Source of the DNA: Brevibacillus dissolubilis
GTDB taxonomy: Bacteria; Bacillota; Bacilli; Brevibacillales; Brevibacillaceae
NCBI RefSeq assembly: GCF_006170445.1
Contig: NZ_VCNA01000002.1
Span: 620,001-684,000 of the forward strand
Direction of reading: 5' to 3'
DNA: 64,000 nt
The position numbers and the translations under genes are program-made. Positions 40,724-50,155 of this stretch are shown one piece after another. Under the pieces are notes generated by a model, which was given only the letters and a program-made list of their open reading frames with translations, searched no databases and was not told the origin of the DNA. Each line of letters begins with the position of its first letter. Position 1 is the first letter of the stretch.

Positions 40724-42058
40724 TTAGTACGTGCTGAAATATTGGTCGCGCTCCCAGTTGTGAACACGGGTACGGAACATATCCCACTCGATTTCTTTTG
40801 CTTCTACGAAGTGAACCAATGCGTGCTCACCAAGTGCTTCGCAGATGATTGGGTCTGCTTTGAGGCACTCAATCGCTTCTTTGAGGCTGGACGGCAGGCT
40901 TTCGATCCCTACTGCTTCGCGCTCTGGTTCAGTCATCACGTAGATGTTACGGTCAACTGCTGCAGGCAGTGGAAGTTGTTTTTTGATACCGTCGAGACCA
41001 GCTTTGAGCATAACAGCCAGTGCGAGGTATGGGTTAGCTGCCGGGTCTGGGTTACGAACTTCGATACGGGTACCCATACCGCGGGAAGCTGGAATACGAA
41101 CCAGTGGAGAACGGTTTTTCGCGGACCATGCTACGTAGCAAGGAGCTTCGTAACCAGGTACGAGACGCTTATAGGAGTTCACAAGCGGGTTGGTGATCGC
41201 AGCGAAACCGCGTGCGTGAGCCAAGATACCTGCGAGGTAGTGCTTCGCTGTTTGGGACAGACCCAGTTCGTCGCTCTCATCGTAGAACGCATTTTCTTTG
41301 CCTTTGAAGAGAGATTGGTGTGCGTGCATACCGGAGCCGTTTACGCCGAAGAGCGGTTTTGGCATGAAGGTTGCGTGCAGACCATGTTGACGAGCAACGG
41401 TTTTAACTACCAGTTTGAAGGTAAGGATTTGGTCAGCTGCGTGGAGTGCGTTGGCATATTTAAAGTCGATTTCGTGTTGGCCTGGAGCTACCTCATGGTG
41501 AGATGCCTCGATTTCGAAGCCCATTTTTTCCAGTGTGAGTACGATATCGCGGCGGCAGTTTTCGCCGAGGTCAAGTGGAGCGAAGTCGAAGTAACCACCT
41601 TGGTCGTTGAGGTCAAGGGATGGTTCGCCTTTTTCATCCAGTTTGAAGAGGAAGAATTCTGGTTCTGGACCAACGTTGAAGTCGGTGTAGCCCATATCTT
41701 CTGCTTCTTTCATTACTTTTTTGAGGATGGAGCGCGGGTCGCCTTCGAATGGTGAACCGTCTGGCATATAGATGTCGCAGATCAGACGAGCAACTTTACC
41801 AAACTCAGTACCCCATGGGAATACTACCCATGTATCCAAGTCTGGGAACAGGTACATGTCAGATTCTTCGATACGTACGAAACCTTCGATAGAAGAACCG
41901 TCAAACATCATTTTGTTATCCAATGCTTTTTCAAGCTGGGATACCGGAATTTCTACGTTTTTGATTACACCCAACAGGTCTGTAAATTGCAGACGGATGT
42001 ATTTTACGTTTTCTTCTTGGGCAAAGCGCATAATGTCTTCTTTTGTGTAACGGCTCAC
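40724..42058 (-). CDS. glnA: Glutamine synthetase type I
   Basis: This enzyme makes glutamine from glutamate, ammonia and ATP. The 444-residue length is typical of the GSI-alpha subgroup. Landmarks are [18 protein letters not shown] (with the arginine used in feedback inhibition in Bacillus), [40 protein letters not shown] and the flap/adenylation-region [15 protein letters not shown] start behind AAGGAGGAG. It follows glnR by 55 bases, the standard glnRA operon. Confidence 0.97.
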   Translation of the reverse strand: MSRYTKEDIMRFAQEENVKYIRLQFTDLLGVIKNVEIPVSQLEKALDNKMMFDGSSIEGFVRIEESDMYLFPDLDTWVVFPWGTEFGKVARLICDIYMPDGSPFEGDPRSILKKVMKEAEDMGYTDFNVGPEPEFFLFKLDEKGEPSLDLNDQGGYFDFAPLDLGENCRRDIVLTLEKMGFEIEASHHEVAPGQHEIDFKYANALHAADQILTFKLVVKTVARQHGLHATFMPKPLFGVNGSGMHAHQSLFKGKENAFYDESDELGLSQTAKHYLAGILAHARGFAAITNPLVNSYKRLVPGYEAPCYVAWSAKNRSPLVRIPASRGMGTRIEVRNPDPAANPYLALAVMLKAGLDGIKKQLPLPAAVDRNIYVMTEPEREAVGIESLPSSLKEAIECLKADPIICEALGEHALVHFVEAKEIEWDMFRTRVHNWERDQYFSTY

Positions 42059-42113
42059 GATTTCTTCTCCTCCTTGAACGTATCTCTCTTCTTCATTGGC
42101 AGACCCTATTTAT

Positions 42114-42524
42114 TTAGTGGAAAAAGCGGGAAAGCTCTCCACGTAACAGCACGTTTTCGCCATGGCGAAACGCACCGGGGTTGGTGATTTGTTGCTTGAG
42201 CAGTTGATGCAGCTCTTTGTCAGTCAGTTCTTTACGTGTTTTCTCGGAAGTCTCGGTGATCTCTGTCTCCATGGTGATCGGAGCTTTCAGATCAAATACC
42301 TGCTTGATGCCGGCAATGTTCAGCCCTTTTTCGATCAGTTCTTTAATCTCTAACAGACGGTCTACGTCGTTAAATGAGAACAGTCGCTGCTTACCTTCCG
42401 TACGTGCTGGCTGAATAAGATCATTCTGTTCATAGTAGCGAATCTGTCTGGCTGTCAGATCAGTCAGCTTCATCACGATCCCAATGGGAAAGAGGGCCAT
42501 GTTGCGACGGATTTCATTACTCAT
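42114..42524 (-). CDS. glnR: Nitrogen regulator GlnR (MerR family)
   Basis: This is a 136-residue MerR-family repressor of nitrogen genes. FPIGIVMKLTDLTARQIRYYE is the MerR helix-turn-helix, followed by GKQRLFSFNDVDRLLEI. The C-terminal tail FRHGENVLLRGELSRFFH matches the autoinhibitory glutamine-synthetase-sensing tail of B. subtilis GlnR. Two neighbouring ATGs (42527, 42524) follow AAGGGGG, and the second is better spaced. It probably represses its own operon. Confidence 0.95.
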   Translation of the reverse strand: MSNEIRRNMALFPIGIVMKLTDLTARQIRYYEQNDLIQPARTEGKQRLFSFNDVDRLLEIKELIEKGLNIAGIKQVFDLKAPITMETEITETSEKTRKELTDKELHQLLKQQITNPGAFRHGENVLLRGELSRFFH

Positions 42525-42575
42525 CATCCAGTCCCCCTTGCGTGCAATAATAGTGGGTTTAGCTTTCATTGTTCA

Positions 42576-42592
42576 TGTAAGGAAACCTCACT
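42576..42592. promoter_or_regulatory. GlnR/TnrA-like site upstream of glnR
   Basis: On the minus strand AGTGA-N7-TTACA differs from TGTNA-N7-TNACA only at the first base. It lies about 50 bases upstream of glnR. Confidence 0.6.
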
Positions 42593-42746
42593 TGCCCTTA
42601 TTGTAAAACGAACACAACGCGTCTGTCAATGGACGTCAGAAAATATTACATACTTTAATTTCCGAATGTTTATGCCATCAACATGGTGGATCATCTGTAA
42701 TCACTTGAACTTGCATGTGTATTTTCCAACTGAATCCACATTCGGC

Positions 42747-42769
42747 AACAATAAATAATCGTTATTGTT
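42747..42769. promoter_or_regulatory. Perfect inverted repeat AACAATAA-N7-TTATTGTT upstream of brnQ
   Basis: Perfect 8-base arms lie 20 bases upstream of the brnQ -35 box. It is a good operator candidate with no assigned regulator. It is part of the 399-base glnR-brnQ gap, which otherwise holds a GlnR site, a promoter and a leader. Confidence 0.5.
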
Positions 42770-42789
42770 AAAATATTTTTTATGTACTG

Positions 42790-42817
42790 TTGCACGCAGG
42801 GCGATTTTTGTTATAAT
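42790..42817 (+). promoter_or_regulatory. Sigma-A promoter of brnQ
   Basis: TTGCAC and TATAAT are separated by 16 bases, about 105 bases before the GTG start. Confidence 0.65.
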
Positions 42818-42923
42818 CCAATTAATTTTTTTCTCGGGGTGGTGGAAAAACCAATAAAAACGAAGGATGTACCGTATTTTTTAGTTTTTGGATATAGGAG
42901 TTTTTGTAAAAGGGGATGTTTTT

Positions 42924-44267
42924 GTGGAAAGTCAGACAAAAAAAGAAACCGTACTGATCAGCTTTATGCTCTTTTCCTTATTTTTTGGCGCAGGCAATCT
43001 GATTTTCCCTCCGTTTCTTGGATTTCAGGCAGGTGAGCATGTCTGGGTCTCCCTTCTTGGGTTTATTCTGACAGCTGTAGCGATGCCGATCATGGGCGTT
43101 GTCGTGTTGGCGAAGCTCGGAGATGTACAATCGCTGGCCAGCCGTGTGCATCCATGGTTTTCCTTCGTCTTCTTCTTGCTGATTTATTTGGCGATTGGGC
43201 CGTTTTTGGCGATTCCGCGTGCGGGAAGCCTGGCTTATGAGGTAGGGCTAAGCAAGTTTTTACCTGCTGAGCTGGCTGTGAGTCCGTTCTCGTTATTGCT
43301 TTATACCGTAGTCTTTTTCTCGATCGTTTATTGGTTGAGTCTGCAACCTTCCAAATTGGTGAGCCGCTTCGGTAAAGTCTTGACGCCTCTGCTGTTGATT
43401 CTGGTGCTGATCGTCTTTATCAAACGAATCATGATGCCAATCGGTGAGCTTCCGGCGGCACAGGGCAACTATGCTGCTTCACCGTTCTTCCAAGGATTTT
43501 TGGACGGCTATATGACGATGGACGGTCTGGGCTCTCCGATTATCGGGCTGGTGCTGGTGAGTGCACTGCGCTTGCGTGGGATTACGGAGCCGAAGCAATT
43601 GATGTCCCAAACGTTACGGGCTGGCGTCGGTGCTGCGATTCTCTTGACCTCTGTCTACTTTATCCTCGGGTTCCTGGGGGCGACTAGCCACATCTCAACT
43701 CCGATTGAAAATGGGGCACAAATCTTGAGTATCGTAGCTGACCAGCTGTTTGGGCAGGCTGGTGCGATTGTGCTGGGGGTTATTTTTACTGTTGCTTGCC
43801 TGTGTGTATCCATTGGTTTGGTCATTTCGTGCAGCCAGTATTTCTTCACGATGTTCCCGCGTCTTTCTTATCAGGTATGGGTCTCTGTCTTCTGCCTGGT
43901 CAGCATGATGATGTCCAATCTGGGCTTGACGCAAATCCTGAAAGTCTCTGTGCCGATTCTGGGTCTGCTTTATCCGGCGACGATTATGCTGATTCTGATG
44001 GGCTTGATGGATCACCGTCTGCGCCGATATCCGTACATCTATGTGAGCACGATTTCACTGGTCGTGATCTACGGTCTGGTTGAGTTGGCTCTGACCTCTC
44101 TGGCAGGTGAAAATGGCAAGGCGCTTCTCGCTGTCGTGCCGCTGTACGATGTCGGACTGGGCTGGGTGATACCTGCATTGGTTGGGTTCATCTCTGGGCT
44201 GCTGTTTGTACCGAAAAGACCAATGAAGACCGATTCAAGCGTCTCCACCACACCATCTGTTCAGTAA
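42924..44267 (+). CDS. brnQ: Branched-chain amino acid transporter BrnQ (LIVCS family)
   Basis: This sodium-coupled importer of leucine, isoleucine and valine has 447 residues and about twelve membrane spans. The N-terminal block FSLFFGAGNLIFPPFLG is diagnostic, with GPFLAIPRAG and SPIIGLVLVSALRLRG further on. The GTG at 42924 is chosen because AAGGGGAT lies about eight bases upstream. Upstream in-frame codons lack a site. Monocistronic, ending in a strong terminator. Confidence 0.93.
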   Translation: MESQTKKETVLISFMLFSLFFGAGNLIFPPFLGFQAGEHVWVSLLGFILTAVAMPIMGVVVLAKLGDVQSLASRVHPWFSFVFFLLIYLAIGPFLAIPRAGSLAYEVGLSKFLPAELAVSPFSLLLYTVVFFSIVYWLSLQPSKLVSRFGKVLTPLLLILVLIVFIKRIMMPIGELPAAQGNYAASPFFQGFLDGYMTMDGLGSPIIGLVLVSALRLRGITEPKQLMSQTLRAGVGAAILLTSVYFILGFLGATSHISTPIENGAQILSIVADQLFGQAGAIVLGVIFTVACLCVSIGLVISCSQYFFTMFPRLSYQVWVSVFCLVSMMMSNLGLTQILKVSVPILGLLYPATIMLILMGLMDHRLRRYPYIYVSTISLVVIYGLVELALTSLAGENGKALLAVVPLYDVGLGWVIPALVGFISGLLFVPKRPMKTDSSVSTTPSVQ

Positions 44268-44324
44268 GCTGTTATGGTTGACCAATCAGTATCTAAGCCA
44301 CTAGGCATATGAATAGGAAAACGA

Positions 44325-44377
44325 AAAATACCTCCGCTGAATGAGACTTATGTCCGTCATTTAGGGAGGTATTTTTT
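44325..44377. terminator. Bidirectional terminator between brnQ and the YnbB-like gene
   Basis: Perfect arms AAAATACCTCC and GGAGGTATTTT with T-rich exits on both strands. Confidence 0.85.
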
Positions 44378-44397
44378 ATGCCTATGCGCTTACTCGC

Positions 44398-45675
44398 TTA
44401 TTCGGCAGGGAGCTCCAGCAAGCCTTTTGCCAGAAGACCGTCCAGTGCGGTGAGAATGCCTACTTTTACATGGCTATAGGTCAGACCGCCTTGGACAAAA
44501 CCGAGGTATGGCGGGCGGATCGGGCCGTCTGCGGAGAACTCGATGCTCGCCCCTTGGATGAAGGTTCCTGCCGCCATGATCACCGCGTCGGCGTAGCCCG
44601 GCATGTCGCTTGGGTACGGGGTGACGTGTGAATCAACCGGGGCGGATTTTTGGATACCTTGGCAGAACGTGATCAGACGCTCGGCTGAACCGAATTCGAT
44701 CGATTGAATCAGGTCGGTGCGTGGCTCGTGCCAGAGTGGATCGGTACGAAAGCCCAGGCGCTCCAGCATCGCGGAGGAAAAGACAGCGCCTTTGAGCGCT
44801 TCTCCGACAACGTGAGGTGCGAGGAAAAATCCTTGGAACATCTCCAGAAGCGAATACAGAGAGGCCCCCCCTTCTCCACCGATCCCTGGAGCAGCCATGC
44901 GGTAGGAAGCCAGCTCGACCAGTTCCTTTTTGCCGACGATGTAGCCGCCGGTTTTGACAATCCCGCCGCCTGGGTTTTTAATCAGGGAGCCTGCCATGAT
45001 GTCAGCGCCCACTTGCAACGGTTCTTTATCTTCGGTGAATTCGCCGTAGCAGTTATCAACGAAAACGATTAAGTTCGGATTGATCTCCTTGACAAAACGG
45101 ATCATCTCTTCCAGCTTGGCGATCGGGAATGATGGACGGTCCGCATAGCCACGGGAGCGCTGGATGCCGATGACTTTGGTGTTCGGCTTGATCGCTGCTT
45201 GAACCGCCGGGAAATCAATCTCGCCGGATTCGGTCAACGGAACGAAGTTATAGCCGATGTTGTAGTCTTTGAGCGAGCCTTGACCGTTGCCACGGACGCC
45301 GACGACTTCTTCAAGGGTATCATATGGTTTGCCGGTGATATAAAGAAGCTCATCTCCTGGACGCAACAGACCGAACAAGCAGATCGCAATCGCGTGCGTA
45401 CCTGAGATGATGTGGTTTCGCACGAGTGCGGCTTCCCCGCCGAATACGTCAGCATAGATGGATTCAAGGGTAGCTCGTCCGGTATCGTCATAGCCATAGC
45501 CTGTGGATGGGGAGAAGTGGAAATCACTCACCTCATGCTTTTGGAACGAACGCAGTACTTTGAGCTGGTTGTAGTCGACCATCTGGGCGATCTCTCGGTG
45601 GCGGCTTTGGATCATTTCTTCGACTTGTTCGACGATTGGTTTTAGCTTGTCGCCGTGGGAAAAGAGTTGGAACAT
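44398..45675 (-). CDS. Methionine gamma-lyase/aluminium-resistance family PLP enzyme (YnbB-like)
   Basis: This is a 425-residue PLP enzyme of the Met_gamma_lyase (YnbB, aluminium resistance) family. Characteristic text is GYGYDDTGRATLESIYADVFG, VRNHIISGTHAI, IQRSRGYADRPSF, FVDNCYGEF and the PLP lysine in GSLIKNPGGGI (near 235). In B. subtilis ynbB also follows ynbA/hflX, as here. Cys/Met-metabolism chemistry is likely, but substrates are uncertain. Confidence 0.9.
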   Translation of the reverse strand: MFQLFSHGDKLKPIVEQVEEMIQSRHREIAQMVDYNQLKVLRSFQKHEVSDFHFSPSTGYGYDDTGRATLESIYADVFGGEAALVRNHIISGTHAIAICLFGLLRPGDELLYITGKPYDTLEEVVGVRGNGQGSLKDYNIGYNFVPLTESGEIDFPAVQAAIKPNTKVIGIQRSRGYADRPSFPIAKLEEMIRFVKEINPNLIVFVDNCYGEFTEDKEPLQVGADIMAGSLIKNPGGGIVKTGGYIVGKKELVELASYRMAAPGIGGEGGASLYSLLEMFQGFFLAPHVVGEALKGAVFSSAMLERLGFRTDPLWHEPRTDLIQSIEFGSAERLITFCQGIQKSAPVDSHVTPYPSDMPGYADAVIMAAGTFIQGASIEFSADGPIRPPYLGFVQGGLTYSHVKVGILTALDGLLAKGLLELPAE

Positions 45676-45712
45676 AGTTGAAAACTCACCTTTCTAATGA
45701 ACAATGTAATCA

Positions 45713-45768
45713 AACGCAAAAAATTCACCTGCAGCGAACCACACAAGACGGTGGGGGCCGCAGGTGAA
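45713..45768 (-). terminator. Terminator of hflX
   Basis: Perfect arms TTCACCTGC and GCAGGTGAA with a 27-base loop. The minus-strand exit is TTTTTTTG. It separates hflX from the ynbB-like gene. Confidence 0.8.
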
Positions 45769-45826
45769 GGTCGGATCAAAGCTGTGAGTCAGTGAATCAG
45801 CGAAGTCAGGCTATTGTTAGGCTATC

Positions 45827-47125
45827 CTACCACAGTTCTTCTTGTCGCTCAGGCTTATCCTGGAGGAACGGGTAGATGCGTCCGTACAGAGGATCGTCGT
45901 TGTTGAGGCGCGTTTTGACGATATATTCACCTGCGTCCTCATCGAATTCCTGTGACATCTCCACTCCCGCACGATACAGCATGGAAATGATATCTCCGCG
46001 GTCTGATGGGATGCGAAGGGTCATTTCTTTGTACGCCTGCATGACGTAGCCTTCCATTCGTTCCATCAGGGACTGCAGGTCACGGTCACTCAATGCAGAG
46101 ATGTGGATCGCGTTTTCGACACGCGGCAGGTATGTGCCTGGACGGACCAAGTCTTTCTTATTAAAGACGGTCAACTGCGGGATGTCGTCTGCCTTGAGGT
46201 CTTTGAGCACACGGTCGACTACTTCCATGTGAATTTCGAGGTCTGGATGATGACTGTCTACCACATGCAGGATCAAGTCAGCTTCCTGCACTCCTTCGAG
46301 TGTGGAACGGAATGCGGCGACAAGTGCGGTCGGCAGCTCTTGGATAAACCCAACCGTGTCCGTCAACAGGACATCCACTCCGGCTGGAAGCTTAAGCTGA
46401 CGGGTCGTCGGATCGAGTGTAGCGAACAACTTGTCCTCTTGGAGTGTCTCGGCTTGGGTCAGGCGGTTGAGCAGTGTGGACTTGCCTGCGTTGGTGTAGC
46501 CTACCAGCGCGATCTGGAACACCTTGTTCTTTTTGCGGCGCTCACGGTGCAGGGCGCGGGTGCGTACGACGTCTTCGAGATGGGACTTCAGCTCGCTGAT
46601 CCGGCGGCGGATATGACGGCGGTCGCTCTCCAGCTTGGTTTCACCCGGACCGCGTGTCCCGATCCCCCCGCCAAGACGGGAGAGCTGCTTGCCCTGTCCG
46701 GCGAGACGTGGAAGGATATAGTTGTACTGTGCCAGCTCGACCTGGATTTTACCTTCGCGGGAGTGTGCACGCCCCGCGAAGATGTCCAAGATCAGCTGTG
46801 TACGGTCGATCACTTTGCAGTCAAACAGGTTATCGAGGTTGCGGGTCTGACCAGGCGTCAGCTCTCCGTTAAAAATGACCACATCTACGCCCAGGTCATG
46901 TGCGCGGTGGGCTACCTCGTCGATTTTACCGGTCCCCAGAAACCATGCATTGTCGAGACGGTCGCGGTTCTGGATGATGACGTCGAGTACCTCTACATCT
47001 GCCGTTCTGGCCAGCTCGTGCAATTCCTCCAGAGACAGACGCTGACGTTCTTCGTCTTTATTATCGAGTACAGCTGCCACGAGGATGGCAGTCTCTCTCT
47101 TTTTGATGTCAGTCATATCGTGCAT
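45827..47125 (-). CDS. hflX: Ribosome-associated GTPase HflX
   Basis: This GTPase splits or rescues stalled ribosomes. The N-terminal HflX domain has NAWFLGTGKIDEV and FNGELTPGQTRNLDNLF. The glycine-rich linker GGGIGTRGPGETKLE precedes the G domain. G1 is GYTNAGKST, G3 DTVGF and G4 NKKD. Length about 432 is standard. ATG 47125 is preferred over a GTG six codons earlier, since AAAGGG lies nine bases upstream. Confidence 0.95.
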   Translation of the reverse strand: MHDMTDIKKRETAILVAAVLDNKDEERQRLSLEELHELARTADVEVLDVIIQNRDRLDNAWFLGTGKIDEVAHRAHDLGVDVVIFNGELTPGQTRNLDNLFDCKVIDRTQLILDIFAGRAHSREGKIQVELAQYNYILPRLAGQGKQLSRLGGGIGTRGPGETKLESDRRHIRRRISELKSHLEDVVRTRALHRERRKKNKVFQIALVGYTNAGKSTLLNRLTQAETLQEDKLFATLDPTTRQLKLPAGVDVLLTDTVGFIQELPTALVAAFRSTLEGVQEADLILHVVDSHHPDLEIHMEVVDRVLKDLKADDIPQLTVFNKKDLVRPGTYLPRVENAIHISALSDRDLQSLMERMEGYVMQAYKEMTLRIPSDRGDIISMLYRAGVEMSQEFDEDAGEYIVKTRLNNDDPLYGRIYPFLQDKPERQEELW

Positions 47126-47178
47126 ATGTTCACGCCCTTTCACGGTACTGCTTCCTATAGTATAGCCATTTTCGCTCG

Positions 47179-48156
47179 TCAGAATTGAATCTGTGAAAAG
47201 ACGAAATCATCGGCACGCAGGGTCATCAAGTCTTCACGGCTCGGCTGCCCCGTCTGCAAGAGCCGAACCGCTTGCACGCGAATCGCCTGCTCAATCATAT
47301 TGCGTATGTAGCGTGCATTGCTGAAGCCGTCGAGGAACGGGTCGCTTTTTTGCTTGTGCAGATGAACGCGGATTTTGTCCTTGGCGGCAGTTGACATCTG
47401 GTACTGCTTGACTGCAATCATCTGTTCAGCGATCTGCATCAGCTCTTCGACATCATAGTCATTGAAATAGATCTGGATCGGAAAGCGCGACGGCAGCCCC
47501 GGATTCAACATCAGGAAATCATCCATCTCATCGGTGTATCCGGCGAGAATGCAGATGAATTCATTTTTGTGGTCCTCCATCGCTTTGGTCAGCACATCGA
47601 CCGCTTCTTTGCCAAAATCCTTTTCCCCACCGCGCGCCAGCGAATAGGCTTCGTCGACAAACAGAATACCACCTAGCGCTTTTTTTATCAATTCCCGTGT
47701 TTTTTGGGCGGTGTGACCGATGAACTCCCCGACCAAGTCAGCCCGCTCCGCTTCGATCAGATGACCCTTGCTCAAAATGCCCATTTCTTTGAGAATTCGG
47801 CCAAAAATACGGGCTACTGTGGTTTTCCCTGTTCCCGGACTCCCCTTGAAAACCATGTGGTATACCTGCTGTTCTATTTTGAGCTGGTGCTTGGCGCGTT
47901 CCTGGTTGACCCGCAATAGGGCATAGATTTCATACATGACTCGCTTCGCTTCCGCAAGTCCGATCATCGCCTCCAGCTCGTCGATGATCAGCCGAAGCGG
48001 GTCGCTTGCTGTCGTCCGTACCGTCTCCCCCAGTGATTCGGGTGCTTTATCTTTGATAATGGGTGTCGTCGGATGATGAAACACCACCTGAATTCGATTC
48101 GGCGATTCAACGGGATCGCGCACGAGCGTCGTAGCTGCACTTGCTTGTTGTTTCAC
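47179..48156 (-). CDS. spoVK: Stage V sporulation protein K (AAA ATPase)
   Basis: This is a CbbX/SpoVK-type AAA ATPase of 325 residues needed for spore maturation in B. subtilis. Family text is LEAMIGLAEAKRVMYEIYA, Walker A GSPGTGKTTVAR, Walker B ILFVDEAYSLARGGEKDFG, CILAGYTDEMDDFL and the sensor/arginine region PGLPSRFPIQIYF. GTG 48156 follows AGGTGA by five bases. The longer frame has an odd serine/arginine leader. Next to hflX as in Bacillus. Confidence 0.93.
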   Translation of the reverse strand: MKQQASAATTLVRDPVESPNRIQVVFHHPTTPIIKDKAPESLGETVRTTASDPLRLIIDELEAMIGLAEAKRVMYEIYALLRVNQERAKHQLKIEQQVYHMVFKGSPGTGKTTVARIFGRILKEMGILSKGHLIEAERADLVGEFIGHTAQKTRELIKKALGGILFVDEAYSLARGGEKDFGKEAVDVLTKAMEDHKNEFICILAGYTDEMDDFLMLNPGLPSRFPIQIYFNDYDVEELMQIAEQMIAVKQYQMSTAAKDKIRVHLHKQKSDPFLDGFSNARYIRNMIEQAIRVQAVRLLQTGQPSREDLMTLRADDFVFSQIQF

Positions 48157-48365
48157 ACAGGTCACCTGCCTTCTGCTTGATGATCCACCCTGTTCATACA
48201 ATCAATATACGCTTGGGCAGGGAAAAACCTGTATAATTTGTGCGTTTTCAAAACGACTTTTTTTGTCCCACGCACTGGTGGTATGATCATGAAAAAATTA
48301 AGACCTTTATGAAACGGAGATGATTCTTCATGCATGCTAAGATGGGAGCAGGGAGCGTGGGACAT

Positions 48366-48791
48366 ATGAGTGAAACGATTTTACTGGAACTTGTTAACAG
48401 CATTAAAAAATTGGACGAGAAGATGGATCAAGGCTTTCGTGAGGTGAGGGCGGAAATGAAGGCCATGAAGCAAGAGATGGCAGGCCTCCAGACAGCTGTC
48501 CATAGCCTGACGGATCGGGTAACCAATCTCGAAACACAGATGAGTACCGCCAATCAAAACATTCTTACACTGCAGATCGACCTACTCGGCGCAAAAGGCC
48601 CGATCGAAGAACTTCGCACCAAAAACCGCGAACACAGCGAAGAGTTCCACAAAATTCACCGCAGACTCGACGCCATCTCGAAGCAGACAGCCTACTTGGT
48701 GGAGCAGCATGCGTTTACGAAAAAATATCATAAAAAAGTGATTGAACACGACATGGATATTAAGATGATGAAGGTATGGATTACTTGTTAA
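48366..48791 (+). CDS. Coiled-coil protein of unknown function
   Basis: This is a 141-residue soluble protein predicted to be almost entirely coiled coil. Heptads run from ILLELVNSIKKLDEKMD through FREVRAEMKAMKQEM to TDRVTNLETQM, then a second helix after residue 90. No family is recognised. Two starts are possible: ATG 48330 (GGAG upstream) or ATG 48366 (GGGAG upstream). The latter gives the usual helical beginning. It is divergent from spoVK, and CATACAAT, a perfect sigma-E-type -10, lies at 48194-48201 upstream but lacks a clear -35. Confidence 0.65.
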   Translation: MSETILLELVNSIKKLDEKMDQGFREVRAEMKAMKQEMAGLQTAVHSLTDRVTNLETQMSTANQNILTLQIDLLGAKGPIEELRTKNREHSEEFHKIHRRLDAISKQTAYLVEQHAFTKKYHKKVIEHDMDIKMMKVWITC

Positions 48792-48835
48792 GCTAAGATG
48801 TAAATCTTTCTTTTCCACTCCTCCATAATAGTTAG

Positions 48836-48917
48836 AGTGTGAGGATGAACTATTTGTAAGGAGACCGGCCCCTCTCCAAGGGGGAAAGGCGACTGGAAAA
48901 CAGTTCATCCTCACACT
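48836..48917. repeat. 16-bp perfect inverted repeat with structured 50-base loop
   Basis: AGTGTGAGGATGAACT (48836-48851) is mirrored perfectly at 48902-48917. The loop contains CCCCTCTCCAAGGGG, itself a hairpin. No T tract follows on either strand, so it is not an ordinary terminator. A second short hairpin (ACCGTC/GACGGT, 48936-48958) follows. The 385-base gap 48792-49176 contains no other gene. Confidence 0.6.
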
Positions 48918-49176
48918 GTCATCCCCAAAAGCAAAACCGTCCCCTTTACGGAGACGGTCGCATCAGGCTCAGCTATAGGGTATTACCGAACATTCTCTTT
49001 GGCACATCTACCTCCATGAAGAAGTTAGATACTCAAAGTGAACTGGTATTTCCACTGAGGTGAATCACTAAAGCATCGAAGGCACATCAACCTCCTAAAA
49101 GGTATCATCCTGTATGACCTTTGTGATCACCGAGCCCGATGATAATAGTATGGACAGATCGGCACGTTCTATACAT

Positions 49177-50001
49177 CTAACTAAAAAATTGTTGACGGTA
49201 CTCGCTTGCGCTGGCTCCGTATTTCTTTTTAAAAGCACGTTGGAATGCACTCAAGCTGCCAAAGCCCACTTCAAACGCAATCGCAGTAATATCCATCATC
49301 GAGTGAACCAAGAGCCACTCCGCCCGCTCCAAGCGTACATGATTGACGAATTGACTTGGTGTGACCCCCACCTGCTCACGGAATAGATGAATCAGATGAA
49401 ATTTGCTCACGTTGACTTCCATCGCCAGGCGGTCCAGTGAGAGATCCGTGGTGTAGTCATCATAAATCATCTCGATGGCACGCTTGAGCGCCGGATGCTG
49501 TACATATGGCAATGAGCGATGGTAGCGCTCTGTCTGATTGCCTCTTTGCAGGGAGAGGAACAGATGAGCCACCTCCAGTTCAAGCTCCTGCAGTTTTAGC
49601 AGGTCTCCTCCTCCGTACATCGTCGTGGCAAAGGCAGCCTCGGCAAGCTTGCGGAATGGATCGATCGTTCCTTCATCCCAGCGGGCAAAATCAATCGTCC
49701 CCTGCTGGATTCCCAACTGCTCTGCCGCCACCTGTTCGATAAAGGGACGGTCGATCCCCACCAACATAATCTGAACAGTCTGGCCGGTTGCAATATGGCG
49801 GTGACGGTCGTGGGGACAGACCATCAGCCGGTCTCCAATATCGACGGGACGGATTTTATCATTTAATTGCATCAAGAGCCTGCCGGATAGTGGGAGGCTG
49901 ATTTGGTATTCGTTATCATGGCCGTGCAGTTCGTCTGCCTGATCGGACTGTAATTGAAAGATCCGAAGACCCGCCCGGCCCAAATCCATATTGATTTCCA
50001 T
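49177..50001 (-). CDS. AraC family transcriptional regulator with N-terminal cupin
   Basis: This is a 274-residue regulator. A cupin-type sensing domain covers about 1-150 (QADELHGHDNEYQISLPLSGRLLMQ with histidines). A C-terminal double helix-turn-helix follows, with LDRLAMEVNVSKFHLIHLFREQVGVTPSQFVNHVRLERA described in outline: first helix pair around NVSKFHLIHLF, second around AFEVGFGSLSAFQRAFKKKYG. Divergent from a GNAT gene with a 150-base gap, which it may regulate. Confidence 0.88.
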   Translation of the reverse strand: MEINMDLGRAGLRIFQLQSDQADELHGHDNEYQISLPLSGRLLMQLNDKIRPVDIGDRLMVCPHDRHRHIATGQTVQIMLVGIDRPFIEQVAAEQLGIQQGTIDFARWDEGTIDPFRKLAEAAFATTMYGGGDLLKLQELELEVAHLFLSLQRGNQTERYHRSLPYVQHPALKRAIEMIYDDYTTDLSLDRLAMEVNVSKFHLIHLFREQVGVTPSQFVNHVRLERAEWLLVHSMMDITAIAFEVGFGSLSAFQRAFKKKYGASASEYRQQFFS

Positions 50002-50155
50002 TGCGAATCATCACATCCACTTTCCTCTGCGCAAAAATTGTGGGTCGGTTTCGCAATTTTCGCAAGGTAAAATGTTTCCTTTTCTATAATTATAAAGAAG
50101 AACGGCTGGACTGGAAATAGCCTGGCACGACAAAGTATTGAGAGGAGCATCTTCC

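Noticed and set aside
40742-41755. Long open frame on the plus strand opposite glnA
   Set aside because: It mirrors a highly conserved gene, has no ribosome site and its translation has no recognisable domain. It is a codon-bias shadow.
46103-47188. 361-codon frame opposite hflX
   Set aside because: It is an antisense shadow of the HflX coding region with improbable composition (many Cys/His) and no ribosome site.
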